A stretch of 64,000 nucleotides of DNA from GSA-30 sp036384435 (GCF_036384435.1 NZ_DASVMI010000080.1:16151-80150), one strand, 5' to 3'. Shown: positions 1 through 9,099, numbered from the stretch's first letter. Notes: generated by a model from the sequence alone, not told the origin. Numbers and translations are program-made.

Positions 1-1
1 C

Positions 2-754
2 GCACTGGCCTTGATGATGGCCGGTTGTGTCACGGAACGTCCGGATACGCCGGAGAGTCGCCTGCGCGAGCCAAAGGGCAGCAAGAATCAGGATTCGGCA
101 CGTGTCTTCACCGAGCTGGGTCAGCACTATCTGCAAACCAATGATCTACAGGGTGCCTTGACGCAGTTCAACAAGGCACTCAAGTACGACGAAAAATACG
201 AGCCGGCACAGACGTTGATCGCCGCGACCTACGAGCGCATCCATGACACGGCCAATGCCGAGTTGCATTACCGCAAGGCGCAAGGCATCGATCCGGCGCG
301 CGGCGGTCCGAACAACAACCTTGGCGCGTTCCTGTGTCGTACCGGGCGTACCGCCGAGGGGCTGCCGTATTTCCAGAAGGCTGTCGCCGACCCGTTCAAC
401 CAGGCGCCCTCGGTGGCCTGGATCAATGCCGGTACCTGCCACATCACGGCGGGTGATCCCGCCGCCGCGGAGGAAGATTTCCGCAAGGCGTTGACCGTTG
501 ATCCGAACAATGGCGAGGCGCTTTATCAGCTCGCCAATATGCTTTACCAGCGTAACGATGCGTTCCGCGCCAGCGCCTTCATGCAGCGCTACGATGCCCT
601 GGGCCAAGCAAGCCCCCAGGCATTGAAGCTCGGCTTCGACATCGAAACCCGCCTGGGCGACAAGGATGCCGCCCTCAATTACCGTCGGCGATTGCAGTCC
701 CAGTTCCCGGAGTCGGAACAGGCGCGTGCCCTCGATATCACCGCTAGCCCATGA
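2..754 (+). CDS. pilW: Type IV pilus biogenesis lipoprotein PilW/PilF, 5' partial
   Basis: TPR lipoprotein (pilotin) that helps the PilQ secretin assemble in the outer membrane. The reading frame is open to the left window edge, so the true start lies outside; the first residues seen, ALALMMAGC, are the end of a lipoprotein signal peptide with its lipobox cysteine. Behind it come TPR units (for example YLQTNDLQGALTQFNKAL and AAAEEDFRKALTVDPNNGEA) over about 220 residues, the usual PilF layout. It overlaps the next gene by 4 nt (ATGA), so the two are probably co-transcribed and translationally coupled. Confidence 0.85.
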   Translation, partial: ALALMMAGCVTERPDTPESRLREPKGSKNQDSARVFTELGQHYLQTNDLQGALTQFNKALKYDEKYEPAQTLIAATYERIHDTANAELHYRKAQGIDPARGGPNNNLGAFLCRTGRTAEGLPYFQKAVADPFNQAPSVAWINAGTCHITAGDPAAAEEDFRKALTVDPNNGEALYQLANMLYQRNDAFRASAFMQRYDALGQASPQALKLGFDIETRLGDKDAALNYRRRLQSQFPESEQARALDITASP

Positions 755-1803
755 CCTCCAAACAGTCACAACCGGCCGAAAACGAAGATCGCGGCACTGA
801 GCTGTTCAATGCTTCCGCCCAGGCCATGGAAACCTCGTCGCCTGGCGCGACGTCCCAGTTCGGCGCACGCCTGCGCGCGGCTCGTGAGGCGCGGGGCCTG
901 AGCGTGGAACATTGTGGTCAGACCTTGCGCCTGCCCATTCGTGTGCTGCGCCAGCTTGAAGGCGGCGACTACAGCGGCATCGATTACCAGGTCTACCTGA
1001 CCAGCTACCTGGCCAAGTACGGGCGCTTCCTCGGCGTTGATGAGGCCACGATCCAGGCTGAACTTGAACGCCTCAAGCCCACCCAGGCGCAGCCTGCGCT
1101 GGTGGCCACCGGCGGCATTTCCCATTCGCGATACCTGCTGGAAAACTACCTGCGTGCCGCAACCTACGTGGTGTTGACCGGCGTAATTGCCGTGCCCGCC
1201 ATCTGGCTGGGCATGCGCGGCGCGTTCGATCGCGACATCAGTCATCTGGCGCCGCTCGATGCCTCGCCCGTAGCGCAGCAGGAGCCGCTAGCTCCGGCAT
1301 CCTCAACCAGTGCCCTGGCAGCCCATCTGCCCGCAGACAGTAGTTCGGCGGCACTGGCTGCCACCGAGTCGGCGCCGGCTTCTACGGTGCCGCAAGTGCA
1401 GTCTCCCCGCCAGGATGACCAACAGCCCTTGCTGGCTTCCATGGCGCCATTCCCCAACCTGGGTAGCGGCGATAACGCAGCCAAGCCGGTCATCAGCGCA
1501 CCACAGGTAACCGGGTCCGGAGCACATAGCTTGGTATTGAATGTACCCAACGACAGCTGGGTGAATATCACGCGCAAGGACGGTTCACGCCTGGAGTTCA
1601 GCTTGCTGCGCGCAGGCACCAGCAAAACCTACCAGAGCGACCAGCCGCTCGATGTACTTATCGGCAACGCCAATGGCGCCCAGGTCACTCTCGACGGCCA
1701 GCCGGTGGCGCTGGAGAGCTTCCGACGGGCCAACGTGGCGCATTTCCACATGGATGTACAGGACGGCAAGGCCGCCGCGACTTCCGCTCCAGCCAGCCTC
1801 TGA
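751..1803 (+). CDS. rodZ: RodZ-like HTH transmembrane protein (DUF4115)
   Basis: Cell-shape protein of the RodZ type, expected to link MreB filaments to the membrane. The 350-aa chain has a cytoplasmic Cro/C1-like helix-turn-helix at about residues 36-105, a single membrane segment near 135-155 (YVVLTGVIAVPAIWLG), a long Ala/Ser/Pro-rich periplasmic linker, and a C-terminal DUF4115 beta domain from about 255 (SWVNITRKDGSRLEF). The start overlaps the pilW stop by 4 nt. The pilW-rodZ order is typical of gammaproteobacteria. Some annotations call this family simply 'helix-turn-helix domain-containing protein'. Confidence 0.8.
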   Translation: MTSKQSQPAENEDRGTELFNASAQAMETSSPGATSQFGARLRAAREARGLSVEHCGQTLRLPIRVLRQLEGGDYSGIDYQVYLTSYLAKYGRFLGVDEATIQAELERLKPTQAQPALVATGGISHSRYLLENYLRAATYVVLTGVIAVPAIWLGMRGAFDRDISHLAPLDASPVAQQEPLAPASSTSALAAHLPADSSSAALAATESAPASTVPQVQSPRQDDQQPLLASMAPFPNLGSGDNAAKPVISAPQVTGSGAHSLVLNVPNDSWVNITRKDGSRLEFSLLRAGTSKTYQSDQPLDVLIGNANGAQVTLDGQPVALESFRRANVAHFHMDVQDGKAAATSAPASL

Positions 1804-1819
1804 GTCACTGGCCCAGCCT

Positions 1820-1842
1820 CCCCCGGTCTACGCGGCCGGGGG
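1820..1842 (+). terminator. GC hairpin after the rodZ-like gene
   Basis: Inverted repeat CCCCCGG / CCGGGGG (1820-1826 and 1836-1842) with a 9-nt loop, 16 nt past the rodZ-like stop. No U-tract follows, so it may be a weak or Rho-assisted terminator, or a pause site, in the 167-nt gap before yfgM. Confidence 0.4.
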
Positions 1843-1970
1843 CAAGTTAAGTTATGCTTGGGCATTGTCCTTTCGTCGGCTCATGGCCGGACGAGATCCG
1901 GCCTTCCCCTCATGGGCGCCGCCTGTCGGCGCGTACCCTGCGTGGGCCCCTTCAACGGTGAATTTTCAGC

Positions 1971-2624
1971 ATGGCATTTGAAGCGTACGACGATTACGAA
2001 CAAAGCGAACGCGTACAGAAGTGGCTGCGTCAGAACGGCCTTTCGATCATCGTCGGTGTAGCGATCGGCCTGGTTGGCATCTTCGGCTGGCAACAGTGGA
2101 AGAGCCATCGCCAGGGCCATGAAGGGCAGGCGGCCGAGATTTACCAGCAAGCCCAGACGGCTGCGCTGACCGGCAAGCCTGATCTGGCCGAAACGCTCAC
2201 GGACACCCTGCTCAAGGATTATTCCGATACGGCCTATGCCAGCTTTGCTGCCAGCGAACGTGCCCAGCGGCAGGTCACCGCCAAGCAATTGGACAAAGCC
2301 CTGGTGTCGCTGGCAGAGGCCGAGAAATATGCTCCCGACGCCGAACTCAAGGCGCTGATGCAGTACCGCACCGCGCAGGTACAGCTGGCGATGGGCAAGG
2401 CGGACGATGCGCTGGCAACCTTGGGCAAGATGCCGCCCAAGAGCTACGAAAGCATCAGCCAGGAACTACGCGGCGACGCGCAGGTCAAGCTTGGTCATCC
2501 CGAGGAGGCTCTCAAGGCCTACGAAGCTGCCAAGGCGGCGATGGGTGACAACGCGCCACAGGGCGGTGCCTTGTTGCAGAACAAAATCGATGATCTGGCC
2601 GTGGCCGGAAAGCAGGGTGCATGA
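1971..2624 (+). CDS. YfgM-like ancillary SecYEG translocon subunit (TPR)
   Basis: Inner-membrane protein with a short cytoplasmic N-terminus (MAFEAYDDYEQSERVQKWL), one membrane anchor at about residues 24-41 (LSIIVGVAIGLVGIFGW) and a periplasmic TPR-like domain to residue 217. This matches the YfgM family, which associates with SecYEG and PpiD during export. The motif YDDYEQSERVQKWL is characteristic of the family. The gene overlaps bamB by 4 nt (ATGA), the conserved yfgM-bamB arrangement. hisS, which lies between rodZ and yfgM in E. coli, is absent here. Confidence 0.85.
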   Translation: MAFEAYDDYEQSERVQKWLRQNGLSIIVGVAIGLVGIFGWQQWKSHRQGHEGQAAEIYQQAQTAALTGKPDLAETLTDTLLKDYSDTAYASFAASERAQRQVTAKQLDKALVSLAEAEKYAPDAELKALMQYRTAQVQLAMGKADDALATLGKMPPKSYESISQELRGDAQVKLGHPEEALKAYEAAKAAMGDNAPQGGALLQNKIDDLAVAGKQGA

Positions 2625-3820
2625 ACCGTCGTTTATTGCTGATCGCGCTGACCTCGCTGGTGGCGCTTGCTGGTTGCCACTCGTTCAAGAAAGAGAACGT
2701 CCAGCCGCCGACCCCGCTGGAGAAGGGTTTCAAGCCGACCGTCCAGGTCAGCCGCCTGTGGCGTAACAGCGTCGGCAAGGGCGCTGGCGATAGCGGTGTG
2801 CGCCTGCGCCCGGCATATGCCGATGGCGTGCTCTACGCCGCCAGTGTCGACGGTCACCTGGCCGCATTCGATGCCCAGTCGGGCAAGACCCTGTGGAGCA
2901 CCAGTTCGCGCCAGCACGGTTGGTTTGGTTGGGGCGACAAGAAGCGCAAGGACACCTATTTCGCCGGTGGCCCGGCCGCTTCCGGTGACCTGCTGGTGGT
3001 TGGCACGCTCGATGGTCATGTCTATGGCCTGAATGCGAAGGACGGCAGCGATCGTTGGACGGCCACGCTTAATTCCGAAGTGCTGTCTGCACCGATCATC
3101 GTCGGCAATCTTGTCGTGGTGCGCACGGGCGATGGCCGCGTCTACGGGTTTGATTCGAGCACCGGCGAGCGTCGCTGGGCTTACGATCAGAGCACCGTGC
3201 CGCTTCTGAGCCTGCGCGGCAATGGCCCGATGCTCGGTGCCAACGGCGTGGTGTTCTTCGGCAGCGACAGCGGCAAGCTGGTCGCGCTGCGCCTGGACAA
3301 CGGCGACAAGCTGTGGGAGCAGTCGCTCGCCAGCGGTGAGGGCCGTACCGAAATCGATCGCCTCAGCGACGCCGATGGCGGCATCCTGCTGGACGGCAAC
3401 ACGCTTTACGGCGCTGCTTATCATGGCAACCTCGTCGCGGTGGATGGCCCCAGTGGCCGTCCGTTGTGGACGCGCCCCTTCTCCACCTTCACCTCGATCG
3501 ACGTGCACGGCAATGCGCTTTACGGCGTGGACGACCAGTCGCAGGTGTGGAGCTTCGACAAGAGCGGCGGCTCCGACATGTGGAAGAACGACAAGCTCAA
3601 GTATCGCTGGCTGACCGCGCCGGCCGCGCAGAACGACTACGTGGTGGTTGGCGACCTGGAAGGCTATGTGCATTGGCTCCAGAGCGGTGATGGTGCGCTG
3701 GCCGGTCGCGAGCGCCTGTCCAAGAAGCCCATCCGTGCCCAGCCGCTGGTGGTTGGTGATGTGGTTTACGTCGAGGACGTGAAGGGCCGTATCGGCGCTT
3801 ACCGTCTGGCCGGCCACTGA
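2621..3820 (+). CDS. bamB: Outer membrane protein assembly factor BamB
   Basis: Lipoprotein of the BAM complex that folds beta-barrel proteins into the outer membrane. The signal peptide MNRRLLLIALTSLVALAGC ends in a clear lipobox with Cys19. The 399-aa body is an eight-bladed PQQ-like propeller; repeated blade motifs are visible (LYAASVDGHLAAFDAQSGKT, VYGLNAKDGSDRW, VYGFDSSTGERRW, LVALRLDNGDKLW). Length fits E. coli BamB (392 aa). The start overlaps the yfgM stop, and der follows 18 nt later, as in many gammaproteobacteria. Confidence 0.95.
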   Translation: MNRRLLLIALTSLVALAGCHSFKKENVQPPTPLEKGFKPTVQVSRLWRNSVGKGAGDSGVRLRPAYADGVLYAASVDGHLAAFDAQSGKTLWSTSSRQHGWFGWGDKKRKDTYFAGGPAASGDLLVVGTLDGHVYGLNAKDGSDRWTATLNSEVLSAPIIVGNLVVVRTGDGRVYGFDSSTGERRWAYDQSTVPLLSLRGNGPMLGANGVVFFGSDSGKLVALRLDNGDKLWEQSLASGEGRTEIDRLSDADGGILLDGNTLYGAAYHGNLVAVDGPSGRPLWTRPFSTFTSIDVHGNALYGVDDQSQVWSFDKSGGSDMWKNDKLKYRWLTAPAAQNDYVVVGDLEGYVHWLQSGDGALAGRERLSKKPIRAQPLVVGDVVYVEDVKGRIGAYRLAGH

Positions 3821-3838
3821 TAAGGCCTGTGCCAAGCC

Positions 3839-5233
3839 ATGTTGCCCGTCGTCGCCCTGGTCGGTCGTCCCAATGTCGGTAAATCGACCCTCTTCAACGC
3901 GTTGACGCGCAGCCGTGACGCCCTGGTGGCCGATATGCCGGGCGTCACACGCGATCGCCATTACGGCTTCTGCCGTCTTGGCGAAAAGCCTTTCGTGATC
4001 GTCGACACCGGTGGTCTTTCCGGCGACGAGCAGGGCCTGGATGGACTGACCGCACAGCAGGTGCGGCTGGCCATCGAGGAAGCCCATGTGCTCGTGTTCG
4101 TGGTGGATGCGCGCGATGGCCTGCTGCCGCAGGATCGCACCATCCTTGGTGAGCTTCGTCGCAGCGGCAAGCCGATCATTGCTGCCGTCAACAAAACGGA
4201 CGGCCTGGATCTGCAAAATGCCATGGCGGAGTTTGCCGTCTTTGGCATCGCCAATACCTTGCCGCTGTCGGCTGCGCACAACCGTGGCACGGAAGAACTC
4301 ATCGCCGTGGTGCAGCCCTTGCTGCCCCCCGATGCGGAGGAAGTGATCTCCGCCACAGACGACAGCATCCGCGTGGCCATCGTAGGCCGCCCGAATGCTG
4401 GCAAGTCCACCCTGATCAACCGCCTGCTTGGCGAAGATCGCCTGATCGTTTCGGATGTTGCCGGTACCACGCGCGATCCGATCCGCGTGCCGCTGGAGCG
4501 TGACGGCAAGCGTTATACCTTGATCGACACCGCCGGTGTGCGCCGCAAGGCGCGCGTGGAAGAGGCGGTGGAGAAATTCAGCGTCATCAAGACGCTGCAA
4601 TCGATGGCCGCCGCGCAGGTCGTAGTCGTGCTGGTCGACGCACGCGAGAACCTGGCCGACCAGGATCTCACGCTCATCGGCCATGCCGTCGACGAGGGCA
4701 GGGCGCTGGTCATCGCCGTCAACAAATGGGACGGCCTGGATGCCTACCAGCGCGAGCAATGTGAGCGCGCGCTTGAACGTCGCTTGCAGTTCGTCGACTG
4801 GTCCAAGCGTGTGTTCATTTCGGCCCTGCATGGCTCGGGCCTGCGCGAGCTGATGCGCGCTGTAGTGCGCGCGCATACGGCAGCCACGCGTGAGCTGGGT
4901 TCATCTGAACTCACTCGCACCCTGGAGCGCGCCTACGAAGGCTATCAGCCCCCGCTGGTGCGTGGTCACGCCCCCAAGCTGCGCTTCGCCCATCCTGGCG
5001 GCAGCAATCCGCCGACCATCGTCATCCACGGCAGCCGCACCAAGCATATTGCGCCGGCTTATCGGCGTTACCTGGAAAACTTCTTTCGCCAGCGTTTCAA
5101 GCTGGAAGGCACGCCGGTTCGCATCGACTTCCGCGATGGCGATAATCCTTACGCCGGCAAGAAGAACGTACTGACCGAAGGCCAGCTACGTAAGCGTCAG
5201 CGCATGATTCGCGAGATGAAGCGGCGCAAGTAG
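3839..5233 (+). CDS. der: Ribosome biogenesis GTPase Der (EngA)
   Basis: Double-domain GTPase needed for 50S ribosomal subunit maturation. Two tandem G domains are visible: the first P-loop GRPNVGKST at residues 9-17 with DTGG and NKTD motifs, the second P-loop GRPNAGKST near 183 with DTAG and NKWD. A C-terminal KH-like domain ends in a basic tail (LRKRQRMIREMKRRK). The 464-aa length is normal. It sits 18 nt behind bamB and probably shares its transcript. Confidence 0.97.
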   Translation: MLPVVALVGRPNVGKSTLFNALTRSRDALVADMPGVTRDRHYGFCRLGEKPFVIVDTGGLSGDEQGLDGLTAQQVRLAIEEAHVLVFVVDARDGLLPQDRTILGELRRSGKPIIAAVNKTDGLDLQNAMAEFAVFGIANTLPLSAAHNRGTEELIAVVQPLLPPDAEEVISATDDSIRVAIVGRPNAGKSTLINRLLGEDRLIVSDVAGTTRDPIRVPLERDGKRYTLIDTAGVRRKARVEEAVEKFSVIKTLQSMAAAQVVVVLVDARENLADQDLTLIGHAVDEGRALVIAVNKWDGLDAYQREQCERALERRLQFVDWSKRVFISALHGSGLRELMRAVVRAHTAATRELGSSELTRTLERAYEGYQPPLVRGHAPKLRFAHPGGSNPPTIVIHGSRTKHIAPAYRRYLENFFRQRFKLEGTPVRIDFRDGDNPYAGKKNVLTEGQLRKRQRMIREMKRRK

Positions 5234-5394
5234 TCATCGCCGCAATACCCATCGCCGGTGGGAGCCATGTCAGTCGCGAAGCGGTCGCCGCTTGCAGGTT
5301 TCAAAGCCCCTGGCGGCCAATGAATCGTGATTTGAGGGCTTTGTGTGGCGTGCGGCGCCCTCACGCTGTACCCGGCAGGCGTAAACTAGGCGCC

Positions 5395-6564
5395 ATGACC
5401 ACCCCCCTCAATCGCGAAAGCTGGCTTGCAACCTTGCGCCAGCAGGTCGAAGAAATCCCCCCCGTTGAAGCCCTCGCGCGTCAGGCCCGGGGCGCCCTGC
5501 TGATCGATGTGCGCGAAGACGACGAGCGTGCCACCGGGCTCGCTACCGGCGCGCTCGGCATCTCGCGTGGCTTCCTTGAACTGCGTATCGAGCAACAAGA
5601 GCCCAGCCGAGATCGCCAGGTGCTGCTGATGTGCGGCAGCGGCCAGCGTTCTCTGCTGGCCGCCGAGGCACTGCAACGCATGGGCTATACCCAGGTGGCC
5701 TCCGTTGCCGGTGGCTTCGGACGCTGGAAGACCGAGGGCTTGCCCGTCAGTGCCGGCACACTCGATACCGACGCAGCCGAGCGCTACGCGCGCCAGTTGC
5801 GCTTGCCACAAGTCGGCCAGGCCGGCCAGGCCAAGCTCGGGCAGGCCAAGGTGGCGTTGTTAGGTGCAGGTGGCCTGGGTGCGCCTGCCGCGCTCTATCT
5901 GGCTGCCGCCGGCATCGGCCAACTCACCTTGATCGATGACGATCGCGTTGAACGTTCTAACCTGCACCGGCAGGTGGTGCACGCCGATGCGCGCGTGGGC
6001 ATGCTCAAGACCGAATCAGCCAGGATGGCCTTGAATGCTCTCAATCCGCGTATCAACGTAGTGCCGTATAGCGAGCGTTTGCAGGCGCACAACGTAGAAC
6101 GTCTGCTGCAAGGCCATGACCTGGTCGTCGATGGCTCCGACAATTTTCCCGCGCGCTATCTCATTGCCGCCGCCGTGCAACGCCTGCGTCTGCCGATGAT
6201 CTATGGCGCGGTGGAACGCTTTACCGGACAGGTCAGCGTGTTCGATCCACGGCGCGTCGACTCGCCATGTTATCGCTGCCTGTTTCCTGAGCCCCCCGCC
6301 GCTGCCGATGCCCCCAATTGCAGTGAAGCGGGTGTTCTTGGTGTGCTACCTGGCATCGTGGGCCTGCTGCAAGCCACCGAAGCACTCAAGCTGATCCTCG
6401 GCATCGGCGAACCGCTGGTCGGTCGCCTGCTGTCTTTCGACACACTCGGCATGCGTTTTCGCGAAACCCGCTTGCCACGCGATCCGCAATGCCCTGGTTG
6501 CGGCCCGCAAGCCCAGTTCACCGGATACGAAGACATCGTGCAGTGGTGCGCGGCAGCCGGTTGA
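5395..6564 (+). CDS. moeB: Rhodanese-MoeB fusion (molybdopterin-synthase adenylyltransferase)
   Basis: Activates a sulfur-carrier protein (MoaD/ThiS type) by adenylation, with a built-in rhodanese as likely sulfur donor. The N-terminal rhodanese domain (about 20-120) carries the active-site loop CGSGQRS. The C-terminal ThiF/MoeB domain has the nucleotide loop GAGGLG, the NLHRQ segment and paired zinc cysteines (CYRC and CPGC). I chose the ATG at 5395 (389 aa); the frame stays open upstream to 5320, but that stretch looks non-coding. Rhodanese comes before ThiF, the reverse of eukaryotic MOCS3. The gene is convergent with the monooxygenase. Confidence 0.88.
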   Translation: MTTPLNRESWLATLRQQVEEIPPVEALARQARGALLIDVREDDERATGLATGALGISRGFLELRIEQQEPSRDRQVLLMCGSGQRSLLAAEALQRMGYTQVASVAGGFGRWKTEGLPVSAGTLDTDAAERYARQLRLPQVGQAGQAKLGQAKVALLGAGGLGAPAALYLAAAGIGQLTLIDDDRVERSNLHRQVVHADARVGMLKTESARMALNALNPRINVVPYSERLQAHNVERLLQGHDLVVDGSDNFPARYLIAAAVQRLRLPMIYGAVERFTGQVSVFDPRRVDSPCYRCLFPEPPAAADAPNCSEAGVLGVLPGIVGLLQATEALKLILGIGEPLVGRLLSFDTLGMRFRETRLPRDPQCPGCGPQAQFTGYEDIVQWCAAAG

Positions 6565-6592
6565 TGGATCGACAGTCAATGCGGTTCACGTT

Positions 6593-7717
6593 TCAGCCGG
6601 CCAACTGCAGCATCGCCACCAGGCTCCGGGGCGCGTCGTTGCCAAAACAGATCTCCTGCAATGCATGGGCGTCCATCGCCTCGGCCGCGCTGCGCGCAAA
6701 CAGCGCTCGTTCGTAGACCGTCAGGGCTGCCTCGATATCGCCAGGGTGGGTTGCGATCGCCTTGCCCAGCTGCGCGCCGTCGTACATCGCCAGATTCGCA
6801 CCCTCGCCGGAAGGCAACATCAAATGCGCCGCGTCTCCCAACAAGGTGACGCCGGCCACGCGATCCCAGCGATGCTCCACCGGCAGCGTATGCAGCAAGC
6901 GTAAAGCCGGGGGTGTTTCGCCATCGGTGATCAAGGCACGCAACGCCGGTGCCCAGCCATCGAACTCCTTGGCAATGCGTGCGAGGGCTGTCGCCGCGTG
7001 CGAGAAATCGATATCGGCCATCCATGCCTGCGGTTTGCGCAGCGCTACATACGTGTGCAGCACGCCCCCGGGTTCGCGGTGCGCCATGATCCCCTTGCCG
7101 GGCATCGTTGCAGACAACGAGCCGCCACCCACCATGCGAGCCACCGCCGGATGCCGGTTGTCGCTGTCGAGCAGATAAGTTTCGACGAACGCCATGCCGG
7201 TGTAGACAGGCGTAGCCTTGGAAACCAGCGGGCGTACGCGCGACCATGCGCCATCGGCTCCGACCAGCAGTGACGCGCTTGCCTCGGAATCGTCGGCAAA
7301 ACGCAGTGTGTGCCTACCATCGCCATGCGGCATCACGGCCGTGAGCTTGCAGCCCCAGCGAATGGCATTGACCGGGAGCGACTCGATCAGGACGCGGCGC
7401 AGTTCGCCGCGCGGGACCTCCGGACGGCCGCCATGTCCGTCATCGGGCTGGTCGAGCAGCACATGGCCCTGGCTATCGAGCACGCGCGTCGCCTGGCCGC
7501 CTGCGTGGATGATGCCCTGGAAGGCTTCGAACAGCCCCGCATCCTTCAACGCAAGCTGTCCGTTGTGCTCGTGAATATCGAGCATGCCGCCTTGAGAGCG
7601 TGCATCCGGGGACGCCTCCGCCTCGTACACCGTCGAGGCCACGCCATGGACGTGAAGCACTCGCGCCAGCATCAGCCCACCCAGGCCGGCACCCACAATG
7701 GCAATGGTTGGAGTCAT
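6593..7717 (-). CDS. FAD-dependent monooxygenase, TetX-like
   Basis: Class A flavoprotein monooxygenase of 374 aa. The N-terminal Rossmann motif is GAGLGGLMLARVL (residues 8-20). The segment MLDIHEHNGQLALKDAGL resembles the TetX branch, and the second FAD motif GDAAHLMLPSGEGANLAM is present near residue 300. These enzymes use NAD(P)H and O2 to hydroxylate small aromatics or antibiotics; the substrate here is unknown. It is divergent from a TetR-family gene with two perfect palindromes between them, so substrate-induced derepression is likely. Tetracycline degradation should not be assumed from similarity alone. Confidence 0.85.
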   Translation of the reverse strand: MTPTIAIVGAGLGGLMLARVLHVHGVASTVYEAEASPDARSQGGMLDIHEHNGQLALKDAGLFEAFQGIIHAGGQATRVLDSQGHVLLDQPDDGHGGRPEVPRGELRRVLIESLPVNAIRWGCKLTAVMPHGDGRHTLRFADDSEASASLLVGADGAWSRVRPLVSKATPVYTGMAFVETYLLDSDNRHPAVARMVGGGSLSATMPGKGIMAHREPGGVLHTYVALRKPQAWMADIDFSHAATALARIAKEFDGWAPALRALITDGETPPALRLLHTLPVEHRWDRVAGVTLLGDAAHLMLPSGEGANLAMYDGAQLGKAIATHPGDIEAALTVYERALFARSAAEAMDAHALQEICFGNDAPRSLVAMLQLAG

Positions 7718-7747
7718 CGGAGAGTTTCCCTGGCGAAGTTCGATGCG

Positions 7748-7786
7748 AATGGAACATCATTCCATTTAGCTTGGAACGCCGTTCCA
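7748..7786. promoter_or_regulatory. Tandem TetR-type operators between monooxygenase and tetR
   Basis: Two 15-bp palindromes with the same consensus TGGAANNNNNTTCCA lie at 7750-7764 (arms extend to 7 bp, AATGGAA / TTCCATT at 7748-7766) and 7772-7786. Their centres are 22 bp apart, about two helical turns. The pair fills the 88-bp space between the divergent starts at 7717 and 7806, so a repressor bound here could block both promoters, as in classical tetA/tetR control. Confidence 0.8.
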
Positions 7787-7805
7787 CGTGTGTCAAGATG
7801 CATGT

Positions 7806-8492
7806 ATGGCTAACAGGACCGACAGTTCCCAGCGTCGCGGCGAGTCGCTTTCGCGCGACCGCATCATCGAAGCGTCTATCGAGATACTCGATACCGGCGG
7901 GGAGGGCGGTCTTACGTTTCGTGCCTTGTCCGAAAAGCTCGCCACCGGGCCCGGCGCTATCTATTGGCATGTGGCCAACAAGAATGATTTGTTGGTGGCT
8001 GCCTGCGATGTAATCGTGGCGCGCACGATGCAGGCGTGCATGGCAAAGGCCTCGCCGGAAGACACCATTCGTGCCATTGCCCTTGGCATGTTCGATGCCA
8101 TGAATGCACATCCCTGGGTGGGGTCGGCGCTGGTGCAGGCATCGGGTCAACTGCCCGGCGTGCGTATTGTCGAAGGCCTCGGCCAGTCGCTGCGTGCATT
8201 GGGCGTGCCCGATGCCGCGCAATGGCCCACGGTCTCGGCCTTGCTTAACTATATTCTCGGTGTTGGTGGCCAGAACGCCGCCAATACGCAATTCGCTATC
8301 GCCCGGGGCCTGGAGCGATCCAGCTTTCTGCATGCGACATCCACGACGTGGTCGCAACTAGATGCCGATGCGTATCCCTTCACCCGCAGCATGGCCGCGC
8401 AATTACCCGCGCATGATGATCGTGCGGATTTCATGGCAGGTATCGAGATTTTTCTCAGCGGCGTGAAGAGCTCGGGTGCGCGATCACATTGA
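7806..8492 (+). CDS. TetR family transcriptional repressor
   Basis: TetR repressor of 228 aa. The N-terminal HTH (LSRDRIIEASIEILDTGGEGGLTFRALSEKL, then GAIYWHVANKNDLL) is close to the TetR/TetR_C subgroup, and a helical ligand-binding domain follows. I take ATG 7806 (MANRTD) as the start rather than the in-frame GTG at 7788, because the GTG start would overlap the likely promoter/operator zone. It is divergent from the TetX-like monooxygenase, which is its probable target. Confidence 0.88.
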   Translation: MANRTDSSQRRGESLSRDRIIEASIEILDTGGEGGLTFRALSEKLATGPGAIYWHVANKNDLLVAACDVIVARTMQACMAKASPEDTIRAIALGMFDAMNAHPWVGSALVQASGQLPGVRIVEGLGQSLRALGVPDAAQWPTVSALLNYILGVGGQNAANTQFAIARGLERSSFLHATSTTWSQLDADAYPFTRSMAAQLPAHDDRADFMAGIEIFLSGVKSSGARSH

Positions 8493-8585
8493 AGTCGCTC
8501 CTACGACAGAAGCGTGTGACTCTTCGGATTCAAGGCGATATCGTCCCATCGCACAAACTCCGTCTGTAGTTCTCTCGTCGATACG

Positions 8586-8613
8586 AAAAAACGCCGCGAT
8601 TTGCGGCGTTTTT
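8586..8613 (+). terminator. Rho-independent terminator
   Basis: Stem ACGCCGC (8591-8597) and GCGGCGT (8603-8609) with a GATTT loop, flanked by an A-run (8586-8590) and a T-run (8609-8613). It could serve transcripts from either strand. It lies about 95 nt after tetR. Confidence 0.85.
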
Positions 8614-8787
8614 GCATCCAGTACTACAGCTTTTTGCCGCGATTTGTGGCATGTTCGGCGTGTCGCTCGTGCATCACTTCAAGACACGATCACGAGCGAC
8701 ACTGCGATGAGCAGGAAGCGCGGGCCGCATGGGCTGGTACCCCACACGACCCGCTAACCACAATCAACTTAACCACAGGAGTTGTTC

Positions 8788-9087
8788 ATGGCTGACGCCG
8801 ATGATACGGCACGCGCGAGCTCAAAACTTCCCATTGAGCTGACTTCTCTCTCCGATGAGCAATCACGGCCACCCAGCACGCTAGAAGATGTCATGCGTGG
8901 CTCCCTGGCGCTGGTTCGTACGCTGTCCTATTGCGTGGCCGCTCGCCATCCCTCGCCCAACCGGCCGCTACCTGCGAACTGGTATGAGGCGCATGGGCTT
9001 GTCGAGGGCCTTGCCGCTGCGCTGGAGATCCTGGACGAGAGAGCTGGGGCGCTACGCCAACAGATGATAAGGAGCCAAGCCACCTGA
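8788..9087 (+). CDS. Hypothetical small protein, 99 aa
   Basis: Not recognised. The ATG at 8788 has a good ribosome-binding site (AGGAG at 8777-8781), so it is probably real. The product is acidic at the N-terminus, with a central segment (LALVRTLSYCVAARHPSPNRPLPANWYEAHGLVEGLAAALEILDE) that looks helical. No signal peptide or membrane segment is visible. It stands alone between a terminator and a convergent GNAT gene. It recalls short pseudomonad proteins of the DUF3077/DUF6124 kind, but I cannot confirm that. Confidence 0.6.
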   Translation: MADADDTARASSKLPIELTSLSDEQSRPPSTLEDVMRGSLALVRTLSYCVAARHPSPNRPLPANWYEAHGLVEGLAAALEILDERAGALRQQMIRSQAT

Positions 9088-9099
9088 TACGGCCAGGTG

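Noticed and set aside
2633..4876. 747-codon open frame on the minus strand
   Set aside because: It lies fully antisense to bamB and der, which are certain genes. Long antisense frames are common in GC-rich DNA, and its composition (His/Gln/Ala-rich) is that of a shadow frame.
5255..5300. Similarity to short dispersed GGGAGC...GTCGCGA repeats, also near 8490-8515
   Set aside because: Only loosely similar to repeats remembered from other genomes; too weak to list as a feature.
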